Shown: positions 28,859 through 42,359 of the stretch, in pieces
Position numbering within the stretch: position 1 is the stretch's first letter
Layout: every line of letters starts with the position of its first letter
Assembly (NCBI RefSeq): GCF_026151205.1
Contig: NW_026971800.1
Location: 1 to 47,983, forward strand
DNA: 47,983 bases
Direction of reading: 5' to 3'
DNA from: Bolinopsis microptera
Taxonomy: Eukaryota; Ctenophora; Tentaculata; Lobata; Bolinopsidae
Notes under the pieces: model-generated
What the model was told of the DNA's origin: nothing
The model's database searches: none
What the model saw: the letters and a program-made list of their open reading frames with translations, nothing else
Position numbers and translations under genes: made by a program

Positions 28859-29430
28859 CACATTGCGTTTAAATTGTCGTATAAATGTGCAGCTTCTCTG
28901 TGAAATTTGGTTGACTCGACTAATTTAAAAATTTAATACTCTTTGTTTCATTCTAGTTTAATTGTATTTCTATTATGGTCGGAAAGAATTATAATGTTTT
29001 TTTCTTCTACTGGGCCACATTCAGCCTGTCATTCCGCCATATTTTCAACGGCTATGAACACTAACATATGAACACTTATATGAGCCTGAACCCCATGTAA
29101 GATGTTTCTTTGTAGTCAGCAGTGTATTACTATTTCGGTTTTATAGTCGCATTTAATTCAGTAAATATTAATGGTTTCTTCACCTCTTCAAAGTTCAATG
29201 TAATTGGTTTGGAGGTCATTTGAAATAAGGAGGTAAAATAACTCACATAGCTTCCAGCAAGTTTCACGGATATAGTGATTGAGTTTCTAGTCAACCTAGC
29301 CTCTTTGCCTGACTGATTTCTTGTTCGGCAGGGTGACTGCTTAAACGTCAACTTCAACCTCTTCCACTGCATCGAATCGTACTAGTAGAATTTGTACCTG
29401 AAATATTACATTTAGTTTAGCGACCTTCAC
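28859..29430. other. Unannotated spacer
   Basis: No recognisable gene. The minus-strand open frame 29130-29372 has no family features. Confidence 0.4.
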
Positions 29431-29956
29431 ATGTGGGTCAAACTGAGTAACATCTGCTTATTTAGTCAAACATCTAGTGTGGCCTTGCCCATCGGCAGCC
29501 TGTCTGATACTTGGAAGCTGGAGAAATGTCGACTCCAACAGTCCTACCAGCAGTTTTTTGATGACATGATAAGGGCGATTCAACCGCAAGTCAGGTCAGG
29601 GAGAGTTTGGAGACCAGACAAGGAACTAGATTGTGCTGAGAGGGACTTAGTCTGTGAAGCGGTGAGAGGAATGGTCCAGCCGTACAGCAAGGATTGGTTT
29701 TGGAGAATGGAAGAAACCGTGGAAGAAGATGAACGCCCGGGAACAACAAGCTGAGGTCCTTCAGAGAGTTAAAAGAAACCTCGAGCATGAAAGTGAAGTT
29801 CAATGCGGCTCTCTTGAGATGCAGTCAAGATGGGGACAGTGGAGGGAAGAGGTTATGAAGACGGACATGAGCTGGCACACACTCTTTAAGTATGGTGATT
29901 CGCTCACAGGTTTTATGCTCAGTGCGACTTATGGTACTGTGGTCACACCAAATTGA
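29431..29956 (+). pseudogene. Retroelement polyprotein remnant, post-RT region
   Basis: Two overlapping open frames (29431-29754 and 29729-29956) with a protein-like look in sequence. The first carries WKLEKCRLQQSYQQ, then SGRVWRPDKELDCAERDLV and RGMVQPYSKDWFW. The second has EVLQRVKRNLEHESEVQ, then RWGQWREEVMKTDMSWHTLF and a GFMLSATYGTVVTPN end. The order (KxEKxRL..., GRxW..A...L, Q..W..W......SW..L...F...ATY....P) resembles the segment after the RT in a widespread family of fish and invertebrate retroelement ORFs. I recall this pattern rather than having checked it. A frameshift near 29700-29750 separates the parts, and the Cys-rich segment expected next is missing. It could instead be a decayed host gene exon. 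Confidence 0.45.
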
Positions 29957-30152
29957 TTTTTTTAAATAATCCAAATACAGGCAGCGATTTAGTCAACTTA
30001 AGTTTGTCATTTATGTAATTGAAAATTAAAAATGTATCCTTCATAGAATTTTGTATTATCTCGAGGGTATAAAATTGTCAATTGAGAAACACGTCATAAA
30101 TCTAAACAAATAAGTTCATTAAAATAGCTATCAATCAGTAAATATAATGGCG
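29957..30152. other. Short unannotated spacer
   Basis: AT-rich sequence without features before the CAGGAGGG repeats. Confidence 0.4.
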
Positions 30153-30193
30153 CAGGAGGGTCAACCTGAAAAGAACATTGCTTGACCCTCCTG
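30153..30193. repeat. 12-bp stem hairpin
   Basis: CAGGAGGGTCAA (30153-30164) is the exact reverse complement of TTGACCCTCCTG (30182-30193), with a 17-nt loop. The right half is the first unit of the tandem repeat that follows, so the array starts with an inverted unit. Confidence 0.9.
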
Positions 30194-30390
30194 CCCCACC
30201 GCATGGATCAGGAGGTTCATTTCAGAAACAGTGCTTGACCCTCCTGCCCCACTACATGGATCAGGAGGTTCATTTCAGAAAAAACAGTGCTTGACCCTCC
30301 TGCCCCACCACATGGATCAGGAGGTTCATATTAGAAAAAACAGTGCTTGACCCTCCTGCCCCACCACATGGATTACGGGGGTCATTTGAA
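30181..30390. repeat. 53-56 bp tandem repeat, 4 copies
   Basis: CTTGACCCTCCTGCCCCAC recurs at 30181, 30234, 30290 and 30346, with CATGGATCAGGAGGTTCAT in the middle of each unit. The last unit decays at CATGGATTACGGGGGTCA. Confidence 0.92.
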
Positions 30391-30597
30391 CCCACAAGAC
30401 CATGTGCACTTATTTCTACATCGCGCGCGATACGTGCGTGCGTGATTACATGAAATCTTACCGCGCCCTACGCCAAGTAGACGAAAAGCGTGGTCGAAGA
30501 GCGAGAGTCGGTACAATAAATAAAACGAGAGTTGGTACATTTAACTGGCATTTTTTAACCGTGGTACAATCAGAATTGCATACAGCCGACACAGGAT

Positions 30598-30600
<3 letters not shown>

Positions 30601-30636
<36 letters not shown>

Positions 30637-30900
30637 AGGGTGGGGGGGTGGGGAGGGGGGGGAGGGCCGGGAGGCGGGGGGGGGGTTGGGGGGGGGGGGG
30701 GGGGGGGGGGGGCGGGGGTGGGGGGAGGCGGCGGGTGCCCGGAGGGGGGGGGTTGGGGGGGGGGGGAGAGGGGGGGGCACAATAATGGGGGGGGGCCAAT
30801 CGGGGGGCGGGGGCGGCCGGGGGGGGGGTGAGGGGGGGGGGGGGCTATGGGGGGGTGGGGCAATGGGGGGGGCAGGGGCAATGACGGGGGGGGGGGGGGG
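30601..30900. repeat. 300-bp G-rich low-complexity tract
   Basis: Nearly pure G on the plus strand with scattered A, T and C; G-runs reach about 36. Translations (poly-Gly on plus, poly-Pro on minus) are composition artefacts. It is either a decayed homopolymer or tandem repeat with quadruplex potential, or an inaccurate read-out of one. Confidence 0.85.
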
Positions 30901-31566
30901 CAGGAGGCATTGTTGTAGTGCAGAGATTTGAACGAAACCACTTTCTATGAAACAAGGCATGTCCAGGGCCAGAAGGCATCGTGAATGGGTCGTTAGGGTT
31001 GCAGTGTTTGCGCCTGAATGAGCGCAACGATGAAAATAGCTTATCTCCAACTGTATTTGTACCTGTACAAGAGAGTCAGAAGAACGCCAGATGCCCGTAT
31101 ACTTGATTTCTGCTAGGATTCCATGGATCGACTCTTTTCCACTCCTGACTTATCTCAATTACATTTCCGGTTCCTTCACAGTTAAAACGTGTATGAAGTT
31201 TTTGAACTGCTGATACTTACCACAATCTTTAACATTGAACTATGTCTGACTTTATGAGATTGAAGCTCCAATAAAATTGTTCTGTTGTTAGACGGTCACT
31301 TTTGTGCAAAGAGTAGCAATGTTCTAGATTTATGGCGTATCATAACATTATCCGTCTTCAGCACCTAATGTGTATGCGGACAGTTTGTAGTTTTCCATCG
31401 ATGAGATTTGAGGGAGGGTTATATATATTAGTAGCTGGTTCTTTCATCTCTTGCACTTGCAATGTCAATCTGCCTACTTCTGAAATGTTTCTTTAATTAG
31501 AAACTATACAGCTCGCACTTGAACACAGCTGTAATATAGTAATATCAACAATAACGATCCAGAAAA
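30901..31566. other. Unannotated spacer
   Basis: No recognisable gene or repeat. GTGCAGAGATTTGAACGAAA near 30919 has no tRNA context. Confidence 0.4.
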
Positions 31567-32450
31567 TGACGTTAAAAACAAATCATTGCACCGTGCACGG
31601 CGTGTAACAACTCCTGTTTACTAGGTACTACGCTACTTCCTATTTTTCATTTAATTTGCAATAGTGGGTGGTTACGACGGACATAAATAATTCTCTGAAA
31701 TTAAAGGTAGAGGACTAGAAAGCCCGTGAACGTGGTAACAGGACGAAGCTAGTTGTTTTCTTTGAAAGAAAGTTTTAATCGCATCAAAAAATATCCATCT
31801 CAACCGATGATACAGACGATTTAAAGTATAAAACACTTTAAACACAACGTAATACCACAAACGATAAAATGACGTTTAAAAACAATTCTTTGCACGGTGC
31901 ATGTGTGGCTCGCGCTAAAACAAACCGTGCTATGGGAACCTTTGGTTGTTACCTAAATTCCTATTTTTCATCAATTTGCACGTGGGCGGTCCGTACAGAC
32001 ATAACAGACAAAAAAATTATTTGAATTATAAGTAACACTAGAAAACCCGTGGTCCACAGGGAAGGAAGATAATGTAGTATTTTTTGGTAGTAAGTCAATT
32101 AAAATATTGTCGTAACATACACAGGGTAATATTCATCCAAACCGATCAAAAATGACGTTAAAAAGTTTAAATATCTTTTAAAACAATCATTGCACGTGCG
32201 TGTAATAACCCCTCGGCCGCCGTTTACCTCATGGTACTACGCACAGTTCATATTTTCCGTGCTGATTTGCACGTGGGCGGTCGTACAGACATACAGACAA
32301 AAGATTTTCTGAATTATGTAGAGACCTAGAAAAACCGTGGTCACAGGGAGAAAAGCTAATAGTAATTTTTGTTAGTAAGTTTAAATTGCGTCAAAAATTA
32401 TCCTACACAATGAAGATACAGCCAATTAAAATGTTGCTCGTACAACAAAT
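31567..32450. repeat. About 283-303 bp tandem repeat, 3 diverged copies
   Basis: TGACGTT(T)AAAAA starts copies at 31567, 31870 and 32153. Shared landmarks are CATTGCACG, TTTGCACGTGGGCGGTC, CGTACAGACATA, TAGAAAACCCGTGGTCACAG and AAGTTTAAATTGCGTCAAAA. Substitution and indel divergence between copies is considerable. Further copies appear in the degraded tail at about 33.8 kb and 42-43.7 kb. Confidence 0.85.
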
Positions 32451-32623
32451 TGTACAGGGTGGACCAAAAGTCAGTGTGCAAGTTGGGTCTTATACCTCCG
32501 CGTGTTTTAATTTGAGGGTGGTGCTTTGGTCCAGGTATTGGTTTACTAGTACTACTTTGGTTTCCGAGAGATTTCGTATCCAAAAAAATTTGAGGGCACA
32601 CTAACTCTTTCTAGCGTCGGTCC

Positions 32624-32674
32624 ACCCCCCCCCCCCCCCCCCCCCCCCACCCCCCCCCCCCCAACCCCCCCCCC
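32624..32674. repeat. Poly-C tract
   Basis: About 50 nt, almost all C. It marks the point after which long homopolymers become frequent throughout. Confidence 0.85.
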
Positions 32675-33774
32675 GGGGCCCCACTCTTCCCAATATATTA
32701 AAAAAAGACCACTTCCCTATAATGGCCTTTCCCTTCCCCCCGGGGAAACAACCCCCTCCCCGCCCCCCCCCCCCTAGACGATCACACGAGAGCATAATTT
32801 TTTTTTAGAGCCCTGCGTCACGGGCTACTCTCCCCTCTGTGTGTTATAGTATGTGTCTACGCCAAATATGATTGGCATTCTTACGGATCTAAAGAGTAAA
32901 AATTATGAGGCAAAACTAACGGAGTATGCGATAAAAAGAATTTACGAAATAGGGTTTGGACATTTCAAAGCATTTTGCGCTGTAATTACTTCGTTTAAAA
33001 CATAAAAGATTTGAGACTGGGGATTGTGGATTAAGTTAGGGGTACCCACTACCGCGTATCACGACGCTCCTCCTTTTATAAAATTGGGGCAGCCTTCCCA
33101 CCGGATTCCATTATATGTGTTAAAAACGGGTGATTAACGCGGGGGGTCGAACCTAATTTTCACGTGATTTAGGGTTATAAAAAACAAAAACCGAAGTCAT
33201 ACCTTGATCCACCCAAACGTAGATGGGGAGATAAACCTCGTTGAAGGGTTCCATTTTTCCTTCGGGTCATCTTTTAAAAAGGCTTTAGAGACTCTTCATT
33301 TTTTGCCAGGGGGCAAAACGTTAAATTTAAAGATTGGCCAGGCCAAAAACACAAATTCAATAAAAAATTTTTGGGCTCCGATTCCGGGGGGGATATCCCA
33401 AAACTATCCAAATAAAATTGCGGAAAAATGAACGCTTCTTTTTTTTCTTGAAAAACCAAAATTGGGGAAAACAACAAAATTATGTTGTTTCGCGGATTTG
33501 AACCAATATGTTGCTCGGTACCAGGTTGTGGGGGGTAGAAAAGTTCCTTATGCCAAGGGATTAAACAAAATAGAATTATTTCAAGTTTGGGTGGCAACTT
33601 CAGTGGTGGGACTGAAGCTATTAAGGGCCAGACGGGTTGGGGCGCCCACGTTGGGGGGGGACTTTTTTGGCCCAAACCCTGGGTTATTATCAAACAAAAA
33701 AAACCGAAATCAAAAAATGGGGTACGGGGTGAAAAAGCCGAGGCTAAATACAGATTGCACGTTGACTGGCCTAC

Positions 33775-33920
33775 GTTGGCGGTGGTATAAATTTTTAAAT
33801 TTATCCTCGCGTGGTTTTACACCATGATTGAGGCTTATAAGTTTACTAAAGCAAAATTTGCATAGTGTTTTTGTCATCCTAATTTGCCCACGTGGGTGCG
33901 GTCGTACCTGTAAGCAGTGT
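33775..33920. repeat. Degraded copy of the about 295-bp repeat
   Basis: GGTTTTACACCATG, TAATTTGCCCACGTGGG and GCGGTCGTACCTG echo the GGTACTACG, TTTGCACGTGGG and CGGTCGTACAGAC segments of the repeat at 31567-32450. Confidence 0.5.
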
Positions 33921-36900
33921 TACCCAAAGGGGGAATTTGCTGCTGATTATAGTAAGGAAAAGAGGAATTGTGAAAAAAACATTTAAAAATATTCCACCAG
34001 TTTTTAAATTACCCACGACAGTGCTGGTGGCGTTTTGCTCGCGGAGAGAAAAGGGTAAAAGGTAAAAGATATTGATCCCCCACCCCCAGGTCTTCTTGGC
34101 GGATTTTTCAGTGTGTGTAATTTTTTTTCGTGCCCCACAGAATTTTGTCCTTCTTTGTTTTTCCTAATAGCCTCATTGTACTAATTTCAAATTGTTATCA
34201 GTTCATAAAGGATTAACGCTAAAAAGAATTCGGCCTCATTTCCAAAACAAATACTATGATGCCGACGCAATATGCACGATTGTGCCGGCACAGAGCTGCC
34301 GACATTATTGTGGTACACTCTGTTTGGGCAAAACAAATATTGACCCAAGGAAAAAAAAGTTTTGAGTTTGAGTTTTGTTTTGTTCAAAATATATTACGCT
34401 TTTTTTAAGCTTTTGTTGTTCAAGGGTTTTTTTGTAAAAACAAAATGTCAGTTTAGGGCAATTTGATAAAATTGTTTCAACCTTTTAAGTTTGCTGGGGG
34501 AGTATGAAAGAAAATGGGGTCTTGGTCTCCTGATATGTTTTTCTAACTTTTACAATATTTGCAGAGATTTTCCCTAATAAAGATGAATTTGTAGTTTTAG
34601 CCCATTTTGCCTCAGAGTCTGGAAAAAGGGAGGGAAATCTGATTTTAATTTCGTTTTGGTTCGCGCGGTTGTAATTAGCTTAAATTAGAAAAGAAATTGG
34701 AGTAAAAGAAGGATGGACCGCTTTAGAGTTCAAAGTTTTAAAAATAAAACTATATGTAACTAAAAATGCTATTCCCCCGTATAATCCCCTTCCTTATTAA
34801 TATTTGTTGTGTTTATGGGTTAAAATAACTAAAGTGGAGATTTACTTGAATTATTTAGGGAACGAGGGAATGGAAAGGTAGAAAGAGCTCTTCTAACCAC
34901 GTTAATCAGCTCAAATACGGAGGGCTTTACGAGAGGGGAAAATTCCATGGCAAGTTGGCGTATTTGTAAAATTTAAAAAGTTTATTGTTTGTTTTTTAAC
35001 CCAAATGCTTGTTGTTATTTAGGTTCAACTTGGGTTTTGTGGGGTTCTGTAGTAAGTATATTCAGATGCCTGTTCGGGGGTTCAGTGGTTATAGAAAAAC
35101 TTGCTGGGAGAAAACAACGTTTTTTCCGGCGAGCGCGGATACAGTCTTGTTGTTCCCCAGTTTTAGCGTGTTTGCTGCCACTTTTGTTTTACTTGTCACT
35201 TTTAACGCGGCGTTGATTTTGGAGGGAGGAGCAGTTTTGGTTGAGGCAACCTCCCCACCTCGTTTACACAGTGTATTCACATGTCTAACCACCTGCAGTT
35301 TCTGGTGAGAGTGGATAACGGGCCCCAAGTTTTAACCTTTGACATTCAGTAGAGGGGAGATGTAAACAGGGGAAAAGGGGGGAAGTTAGGTCCAAGGGAT
35401 GTGCACCAGATTAGGGGAGGTGTGTAGATTTCGTGGGTGGTAGGGTAGAGGCTAAGGGAAGATAGCCCCAGCATTCATTCCTGGCTTTTCTCTCCCCCCA
35501 GTGAGTAGGGAAAGGGCGGGAACCACTAAACCACTTTAGTCGTGTTTCTTGTTTTTTTACTCCCCAGCGACACTTAATCAAGTCCATAAATTTTCTAAAG
35601 CGTTTGTCGGAACCTCAAAGATTCCCCCAAACTTCTATTTGACACAGTCAAGGTTTCCCATACTTGGTAATAACGCCCAATCCTGTTTAATTGTAGTTTA
35701 AATTGTCGCATTTGGGACTTTATGGAGAAAGCATCGAATTAATGGGATAATCTATGGGTGAAATTTAAAAAAATAAAGGGGAGGTTGTTTGTGTTCGAAG
35801 GGGCCAAAAATTGTTAATAAGGGATTTGGTAATGAATTGGTCGGTCCCAATTTGTTTATTCTTCAGAAATTTAAGGGCCCGGGACCATTTTACTATTGGA
35901 CTGTTGTCACCCATGGACTGTTGTCCATAGGTTTGCGCGCGGTCAGATTTAAATGTCCATAGTACGTAGTGTGTGTTATATTAGGGGCCGTTTTTTTGGC
36001 CTAAAGGGATTTTTGTTACGTGGGAACATAAAAACTCCTCCTTTCCAGGGGCACGTCGGAGCTTTGTCAAAAGGGCCGTTAAGCTAGCTGATTAATTTCC
36101 CTTGGGGCCTGACGTGGGGGTGTGGGCTGCGAGGGGGCACAGTCTAAGTTCTGTAACTTCGTTGCCAAAAACTGTTCAATGGGGAGGTAGATAACGTGGT
36201 CGTCCAGAGGATAACCCTTAAACTACCTATATAAGGGTCGCCAAAATTATATTGGGCGTGATAAAAGGGAGACATTTTGGGGCAGGTTGGCAGGGGGTTG
36301 GGCAGCAAAAGGGATAAGGGGGGGGGACGATTAAGTTTACTGATTAGATAGCAAGTGGGAGGGGGGGGTGGACAAGGATCACGTCTTAAAATATATCGAT
36401 CTTACTGTGGGACAGATAGGATAGCTTCCAAAGGATTTATGATTTGTGTTTTTAGGGTTCAGATTTTATTGTTTCAATTTTCGGGGGGGTGTGGTGCGGG
36501 AAAACTTTTCCAAAAAGGAGATTGGGTTTCCACGTGTCTTAGAAGGGGGGGCCACTTTTTTGCGCACTGCAGTTTTTGCCACTTTTTACCTCCTCTTTTT
36601 CCACATCACTTTTCTTTTTTGGGTCCCCTAGAATATTTCTTTTCAAAGCTGTTTGAATTAGAACCATGTTCGTAGAAAGGATATTTACCGAATTTTATAA
36701 AAAGAGATTGGTTATTATTTTTCATATCGGACGAGAGAAAAAATTTTTTTGTTAAGGACAAATGTGGTTTCATGTTCAGGGGGAACAATTAAGGGATAAT
36801 TTGGGGGATGTTATTTTAAACTTAAATTAGGCAAGTAAACCGCAAGAAAATTCATTAAGAAAAAGTGGTTTTATTGGCTCAGAAAAATTTGATTTCGGGG

Positions 36901-39564
36901 GGGGATTTTCTTTGGAATAACACTGGGGGGAAAAGGGTAGGTGAAAGCTTTTGAAAAAAAAGGAATTGCGAAAATAATTTTAAATTTTTTGTTTCCGCCA
37001 AAAAAATTGAGGTTTTTTTTCTTAATGGAATGAAAGCATGCGCTGAATAAATAAAAACCCCATGGTTTTGGATGGCCGAGACTTGCCATCGCGGAAACGA
37101 GATTTGGCCCTTCCCCATTGGGGAAAACCAGATGTTGTTGGTCCCCCCCCCCACTTGGGAATCAAAAATACGAAAAAAAAAACCCCCTGTTCGTTCCGTT
37201 GTGGGAAAGTAAAAAATGTTTTAAAACCCCACTAATAACCCCACCCGCCCGGGCCGGGGGGGGGCGGTGGGACCCAGGCCAACTCCATTTTTTTACTATT
37301 TCATTTTGTCCCAAGTTTTATTCCTTAAAGTATGTTTAGAAAATTCCGAGCCTAAAAAAATTCATGGCACAGTGTGGTTTAAAGGAGGCCGTGGCCTTTA
37401 CTTCGTGGGTACAACAGGCCCACAGTATGGCCAGGCTTACTTTTTCCTTGTTTCCCAATAGGGGGTAGTATACAAATTTGGCGAAAATGTTTGTGTTGGA
37501 CAAAAGAGAGATTATGTGTATTACAAAAAAATGGTTGTTGGTAACCCCAAAATTATTGTTGACCAATTTTAAATTGGGGACCTCTTAGGCTACTTTTTGT
37601 ATTTGGGGCGGGAATGTTTAGCATCGCATAAAATATCATTATAGTAAGAGCTTTCGCAATTACATAGTAGTTATATTAATTTTAATCATCTTGGATTTTA
37701 TACACTGTTATTCCGGTTTTTGTCCAGGATGAAAAACCTTGTATTCAAATTTTTTCCCGAATTACTGTACATTTTCCCGATTTTTTTTACTTTTGGGCTG
37801 CCTATTAGGTAGGCCCTTTTGCCCGGTCACGTTCGTGAGGGCTAGGGGCGGCGTGAAATTTTATGGGCGGGGGAACCCAGCTCTGGTAAAAAAAATCCAT
37901 TTTTCTGTTACCAAAAAACGGACCATATTTTATTTTGCTTATCTTTTTATAAAGGCTCCAATAGCTTTTAAATTAGAACTTTTTTTACACCCTTGTTGGG
38001 TAATTTTGGCGAATTGATTCTTAAAAACAATACAGGGGGGGGGGGACTGTTACCCATGCCTCCCTTAAGAAGCGGTTACTATATGTATTTGGGTACGGAG
38101 GGGGGGTCACTAGTATTCAAAGAATTTTTTCATTTAGTTTTTAAGTTTATAGTTTTAGCTCAAAAAAACATAACAACTTTAATCTATACTCAAAAAACCA
38201 TTAGGGATAGTTATCTCCCCAAATTCAGGATTTAATGTAAACCAACCACAAGGCCCACAGCAATTAGGTTTATTGGGATAATGTGAGGCTCTGGACTTGC
38301 TGAGGACATTCTAGGAAAATTTTGCCGTTCTTTGGAGTATTAAAGGTTTGTTAAAAACTTCAGAGTGGTCAGACCCCTGTTTGTATTTTTAAGGCTGTGT
38401 AGATTTTAGCATGAAAGGCAAATAGACAGGAGGGGAAGTGGATTTACCGGAGAATAGGAATTTAAATTAATTTTGAACTTTTAGTTGTAGGTGGACACAA
38501 CCCAGATGGATTTGTCGCATTTGATCATTTAGGTATTGATTCTTTTTCTGTTGGTTTTGATCCTTCCTGGTCAGCCCCGCTCTGGCTCGGCGCTTAGTGG
38601 TCAAATTTCAAATGATATATTTAACTTTTGGGACCTACCACTATTGCACTTTTTACAGGTGATATAAAACTTTTTCAACCCTTCCCAATTGGACCAGCCA
38701 AGCCCACTTCCCTTACAGCTCCTTATTCCCCGGACCGTTACCAACACTTAAGTTATCATAGCCACCCGGGTAAGGTGCTCAAAAATATTTTTTCTAACTG
38801 AGTTTTGAGGATAATGGTAAGGTTAATCCTCTCTTAAAATGTTCGTTACCAAATTTGCAGGGGGCCGGTGGAATGGAATGGGGGAAAACCGGGGGGCGAA
38901 AAATATGACGGAATGCGGGAACAGGGGATAGTTACATTTCCCCTCCGGTATTTACGCATTCTTTTTTGCATAAATTTTAGATGGATTAAAAAAAACGGGT
39001 AACTAAAAATTTGAATCTAAATTTTTCGACTTTGTGTGTTGTTTGGGGAAAATGGGAAGGTAGTACGGGGTCCCGGATGGGGTTTTCCCAATTTCTACAC
39101 CAATTTTGTTTGGGGGGTTTTGGTTGAATAAATAAGTAATTTTCAATACTTTGGGGGGTTCTTTCTCATATATGCATTTCAACGGGAGTAGAAGGTAAGG
39201 CCCTATTTCTATTTTTCCTATAGGAACGATTAAATGATCTGTTCTGTTATTTTTTTGGGATCAAATGATAAAGAGTTTAAAGAAAAATATGGGCAAGCTC
39301 AAGTTGCATATTGCATTACATAATTTTTCCTTAGTTTTAATAATGAACTCGCCCCCCACGAAGGAAAGTAACCCTCACCCGAAAAACCTTCCACCGCCGG
39401 GTTGGTTGGGGGGGATTTGGGTGGCTTCCGAAACGGGGGAGGTGGCATGTGGTGGTTTTCAACCCTATGCTAAGGGAGAGACAAAGAGGGGGAACTTAGC
39501 ACATGTTTTTCCCTTCTACAAAACAGAGGGAAAAGGGGACATGTTCTAATTAGGCCCTCTCTAC

Positions 39565-41060
39565 TTAACTCCTAGAATAACCGCGCAGGAATTAACCAGG
39601 CTTTTTCCCCAAAGGCAAAATTAATTACCTTTTCAGCAGGGGGAAAATAACTAACACGCTTCACCAGCATCCACATGAGGAGTGTGTAATATAAACCCCA
39701 GGATTTAGGGTTTTTTTGATTTCGGACACTGAAAAAAAAACAAAATTGTTTTATAGGAGGGGAAAGCGGGGGGTTCTTACAACACGGCTCCCACCAGGGG
39801 CTTGTTTTTACCCATTGGGTCTCGCAGGGTTTAAAAAACCCCCCCAGGAGCTTTAACACCGCCTTTAACAGGGGGGGGGGGGAGCTTAGCACGCCTTCGT
39901 GTAGAAACCCCTTAGGGAGCCTCCCACTTAAGACGGCAGGATCTGCTAATTGTTACGCTTCACACAGGGCTTCAACGTCTTCGTGTTTTTACCCTATGAT
40001 TTTTGGTTTTTGGATCGGGGGTGGGGGGACGCTCAAAAGGAATAAACAAACGGGATATTTAGAGGGGCGAATTGCGGGTTCTTAAAACCCTCTACTCTAG
40101 GTTTCTCTCACGCTCTCAAGCCAAGGATACTAATCCACGTCTGCCGTTGTAACCCCAGGAATGTTTAGTATTACACTAATATCGGTTTAAAACCACGGGC
40201 TTTTTCTTTTTTCAGGTTGTTTACCGCACGTTCCTCGGTGTTGTAACCCCAGGGGACATTCTTTATATACACGCTCCAATTAGGGACCCAACCACCGTCT
40301 ATCGTTAGTGTATTATAAAACCCTTAGGGGACTCTCTAAAATAAAAAAACTTAACAGGACTCTTTACCCACGCTTTTCACAGGGGGGGGCGTTTTCCCAC
40401 GGTCTTTTCGTGTTTTTTTTGTCTCCATAGGATTTTGGTTTTTTGGGGTGCCGGGGGACCTTCAAAAAGACAATAAAAACGATGAGAGGGGGGAAGCCGG
40501 GTGGGAACTAACTAAAACACGCGTCACAGGCTGACCAGATCTCGTGTAAACCCCCCCCCAGGATTTTAAACGTTCAAAGGTGCTTACCCACGGGCCTGTG
40601 GGTTGTTACCCTAGGGATTTGGGTTTTGGGATTCAGGGGTGGGTCGCCGAACTCAAAAAAGAACCTCAAAAATAAACCGCGGAATTAGGAGGGAATAAGC
40701 GGGGGGGTCTACACGTTTTTCACAGGGTGGCCGTTGACCATGGGTTTTTTCTCGTGTTAAAACCCTAGGATTTTTATAACAGAAGCACGCTCTCACTCAA
40801 AACAAAGGCTAACCCCACGTTTCTCGTGAGGCAACCCCCGGATTTATACCCCACCCGCTCAACAGGGCTTTTGACGGGTAACGTCTCGTGTAGAAACCCG
40901 TAGGGGGGGGACTTCTAATACTTATTACAAGGGGAAAACTTTCTTTAAAAACATGTTTCACCCAGGGGGCTTTTTTTCCCCACCGTTTCTGTGTTACGCC
41001 TTAGGATTTGGTTTTTTTGGAATTCGGGTGGGGGGGGGCAACTCAAAAAACGCGTCAACG
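39565..41060. repeat. Degraded satellite of irregular period
   Basis: CACAGGG...TTCGTGTT...ACCCTAGGATTTTGGTTTTTTGG followed by CAAAAA...AATAAA recurs around 39965, 40378, 40590 and 40955, with many partial copies of TCGTGT...CCCCAGGA between. Spacing is irregular (about 210-415). It is probably a tandem satellite whose units are blurred by sequence error. Confidence 0.6.
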
Positions 41061-42359
41061 ACCGAGCGGCTCTGGTCGGGTGGGTACTAATCATGTTTGG
41101 GGTGAGGGAACGGGTGTTTACAGAGGGAAAGCATTTTGCATTTTACTTCCTTACGGAGTTTGGCACGGTGTTGAGGCCAAGGTCGCGCCAAATTTAGAGG
41201 GGGACCGGGAAATATGGGCAAAGTTCCCTGTTCCTATTTCGTGTGTAAAACCCCGTAAGGAGGTTAGGCAAACCAGGGTGCGGGGTGGTAAAACATGGGC
41301 GCAACGTCAAGGGGGGACTCCTTTCGTAGGGGAGGGGTCTGGTGTCGCCGTGATGTGTTGTTTTATTAAAAGTTTATATATGTTTGGGTGGGTTTATAAC
41401 TTAAGGAAGTCCCTCTTCTTACTCTAGGCAAGGCAGGAAAAAGGAGTTTGTGAGATTGGGGGGGTGGGGGAACCAAGAAGGTGTGGGGTTGAAAAAAATG
41501 CGCACCCCGCAAGGGGGGAAGGATTTTACCAGTTGTGACGGGCGGGGGACCGCCAATTCAAAAAGAAAAAAAAAAAAAAGGGGGGGGGGACTTTAATTTA
41601 AACCCTCGCCGAGAGGAGTTGGACTTTTATATCCACGTTGGAAAAAAATTGGAAATGAATTTGTGGATTTGGGCCGAGCCAAGAAGACGCGAACATAACG
41701 ATTTTATTAAACCCCCTTATCCTATCCCAGTAAAAACCATGACCCGGGAAGCGTCTGAATTAACCACTTATTGGGGAACCGGATTAAAAATTCGTTGTTT
41801 TGATTTGTTTACAAAAGGGCCTTAGGGTTTGTGTGTGGGGGGGGGGGACGCTACTCCTAAAACAAGGGTGTTTTTTGTCCGAGAAAAAACGTCTGTGGGC
41901 CAATAAAATTGTCGTGTTTTATTTCCCAGACGCCCCTAATACATTTATAGCATTAAAAACCCTATTTATTTTATAGCAGGTTTAATTATATCGGATAACA
42001 ATTTCAAGCGTCCCCAAAAATACTTCGGTAACCGGGGAAAGCTGGTAGGTTTTTAACCTATTGATAAAGTTTTTATATACTTTTTCATTGGGGGCAGAGC
42101 CTCTTTTCCTTTAAACGTGTTTCAAAATTATTATCATCGGCGAGTGGATATAAAAACTAGAAGGGGGAGAAAGGGCCGCATGTTCTTTAACCACCATTCT
42201 TTACCCCCTTTTCCTCTTAAAAGGGGGACTAAAATTAAGGGGGGGGTCTTTACCATATTTTTCCACCATCTTGCCGATTTTTAAAATTTTGCGGATTTTA
42301 AAAATGAATTTTTAATTTTCTTATACCTTGTTCTTAGAGGGCTAGGCTCAGAACATCCT

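Noticed and set aside
30541-31050. Long proline-rich open frames on the minus strand.
   Set aside because: They are translations of a 300-bp poly-G/poly-C tract.
33204-33827. Overlapping open frames on both strands near 33.2-33.8 kb.
   Set aside because: No family-like motifs, both strands are equally open, and the region has inflated homopolymers.
39265-41825. Several 68-139 residue open frames.
   Set aside because: They lie within a blurred satellite with inflated G and A runs; the composition is Gly/Lys-rich and there are no domains.
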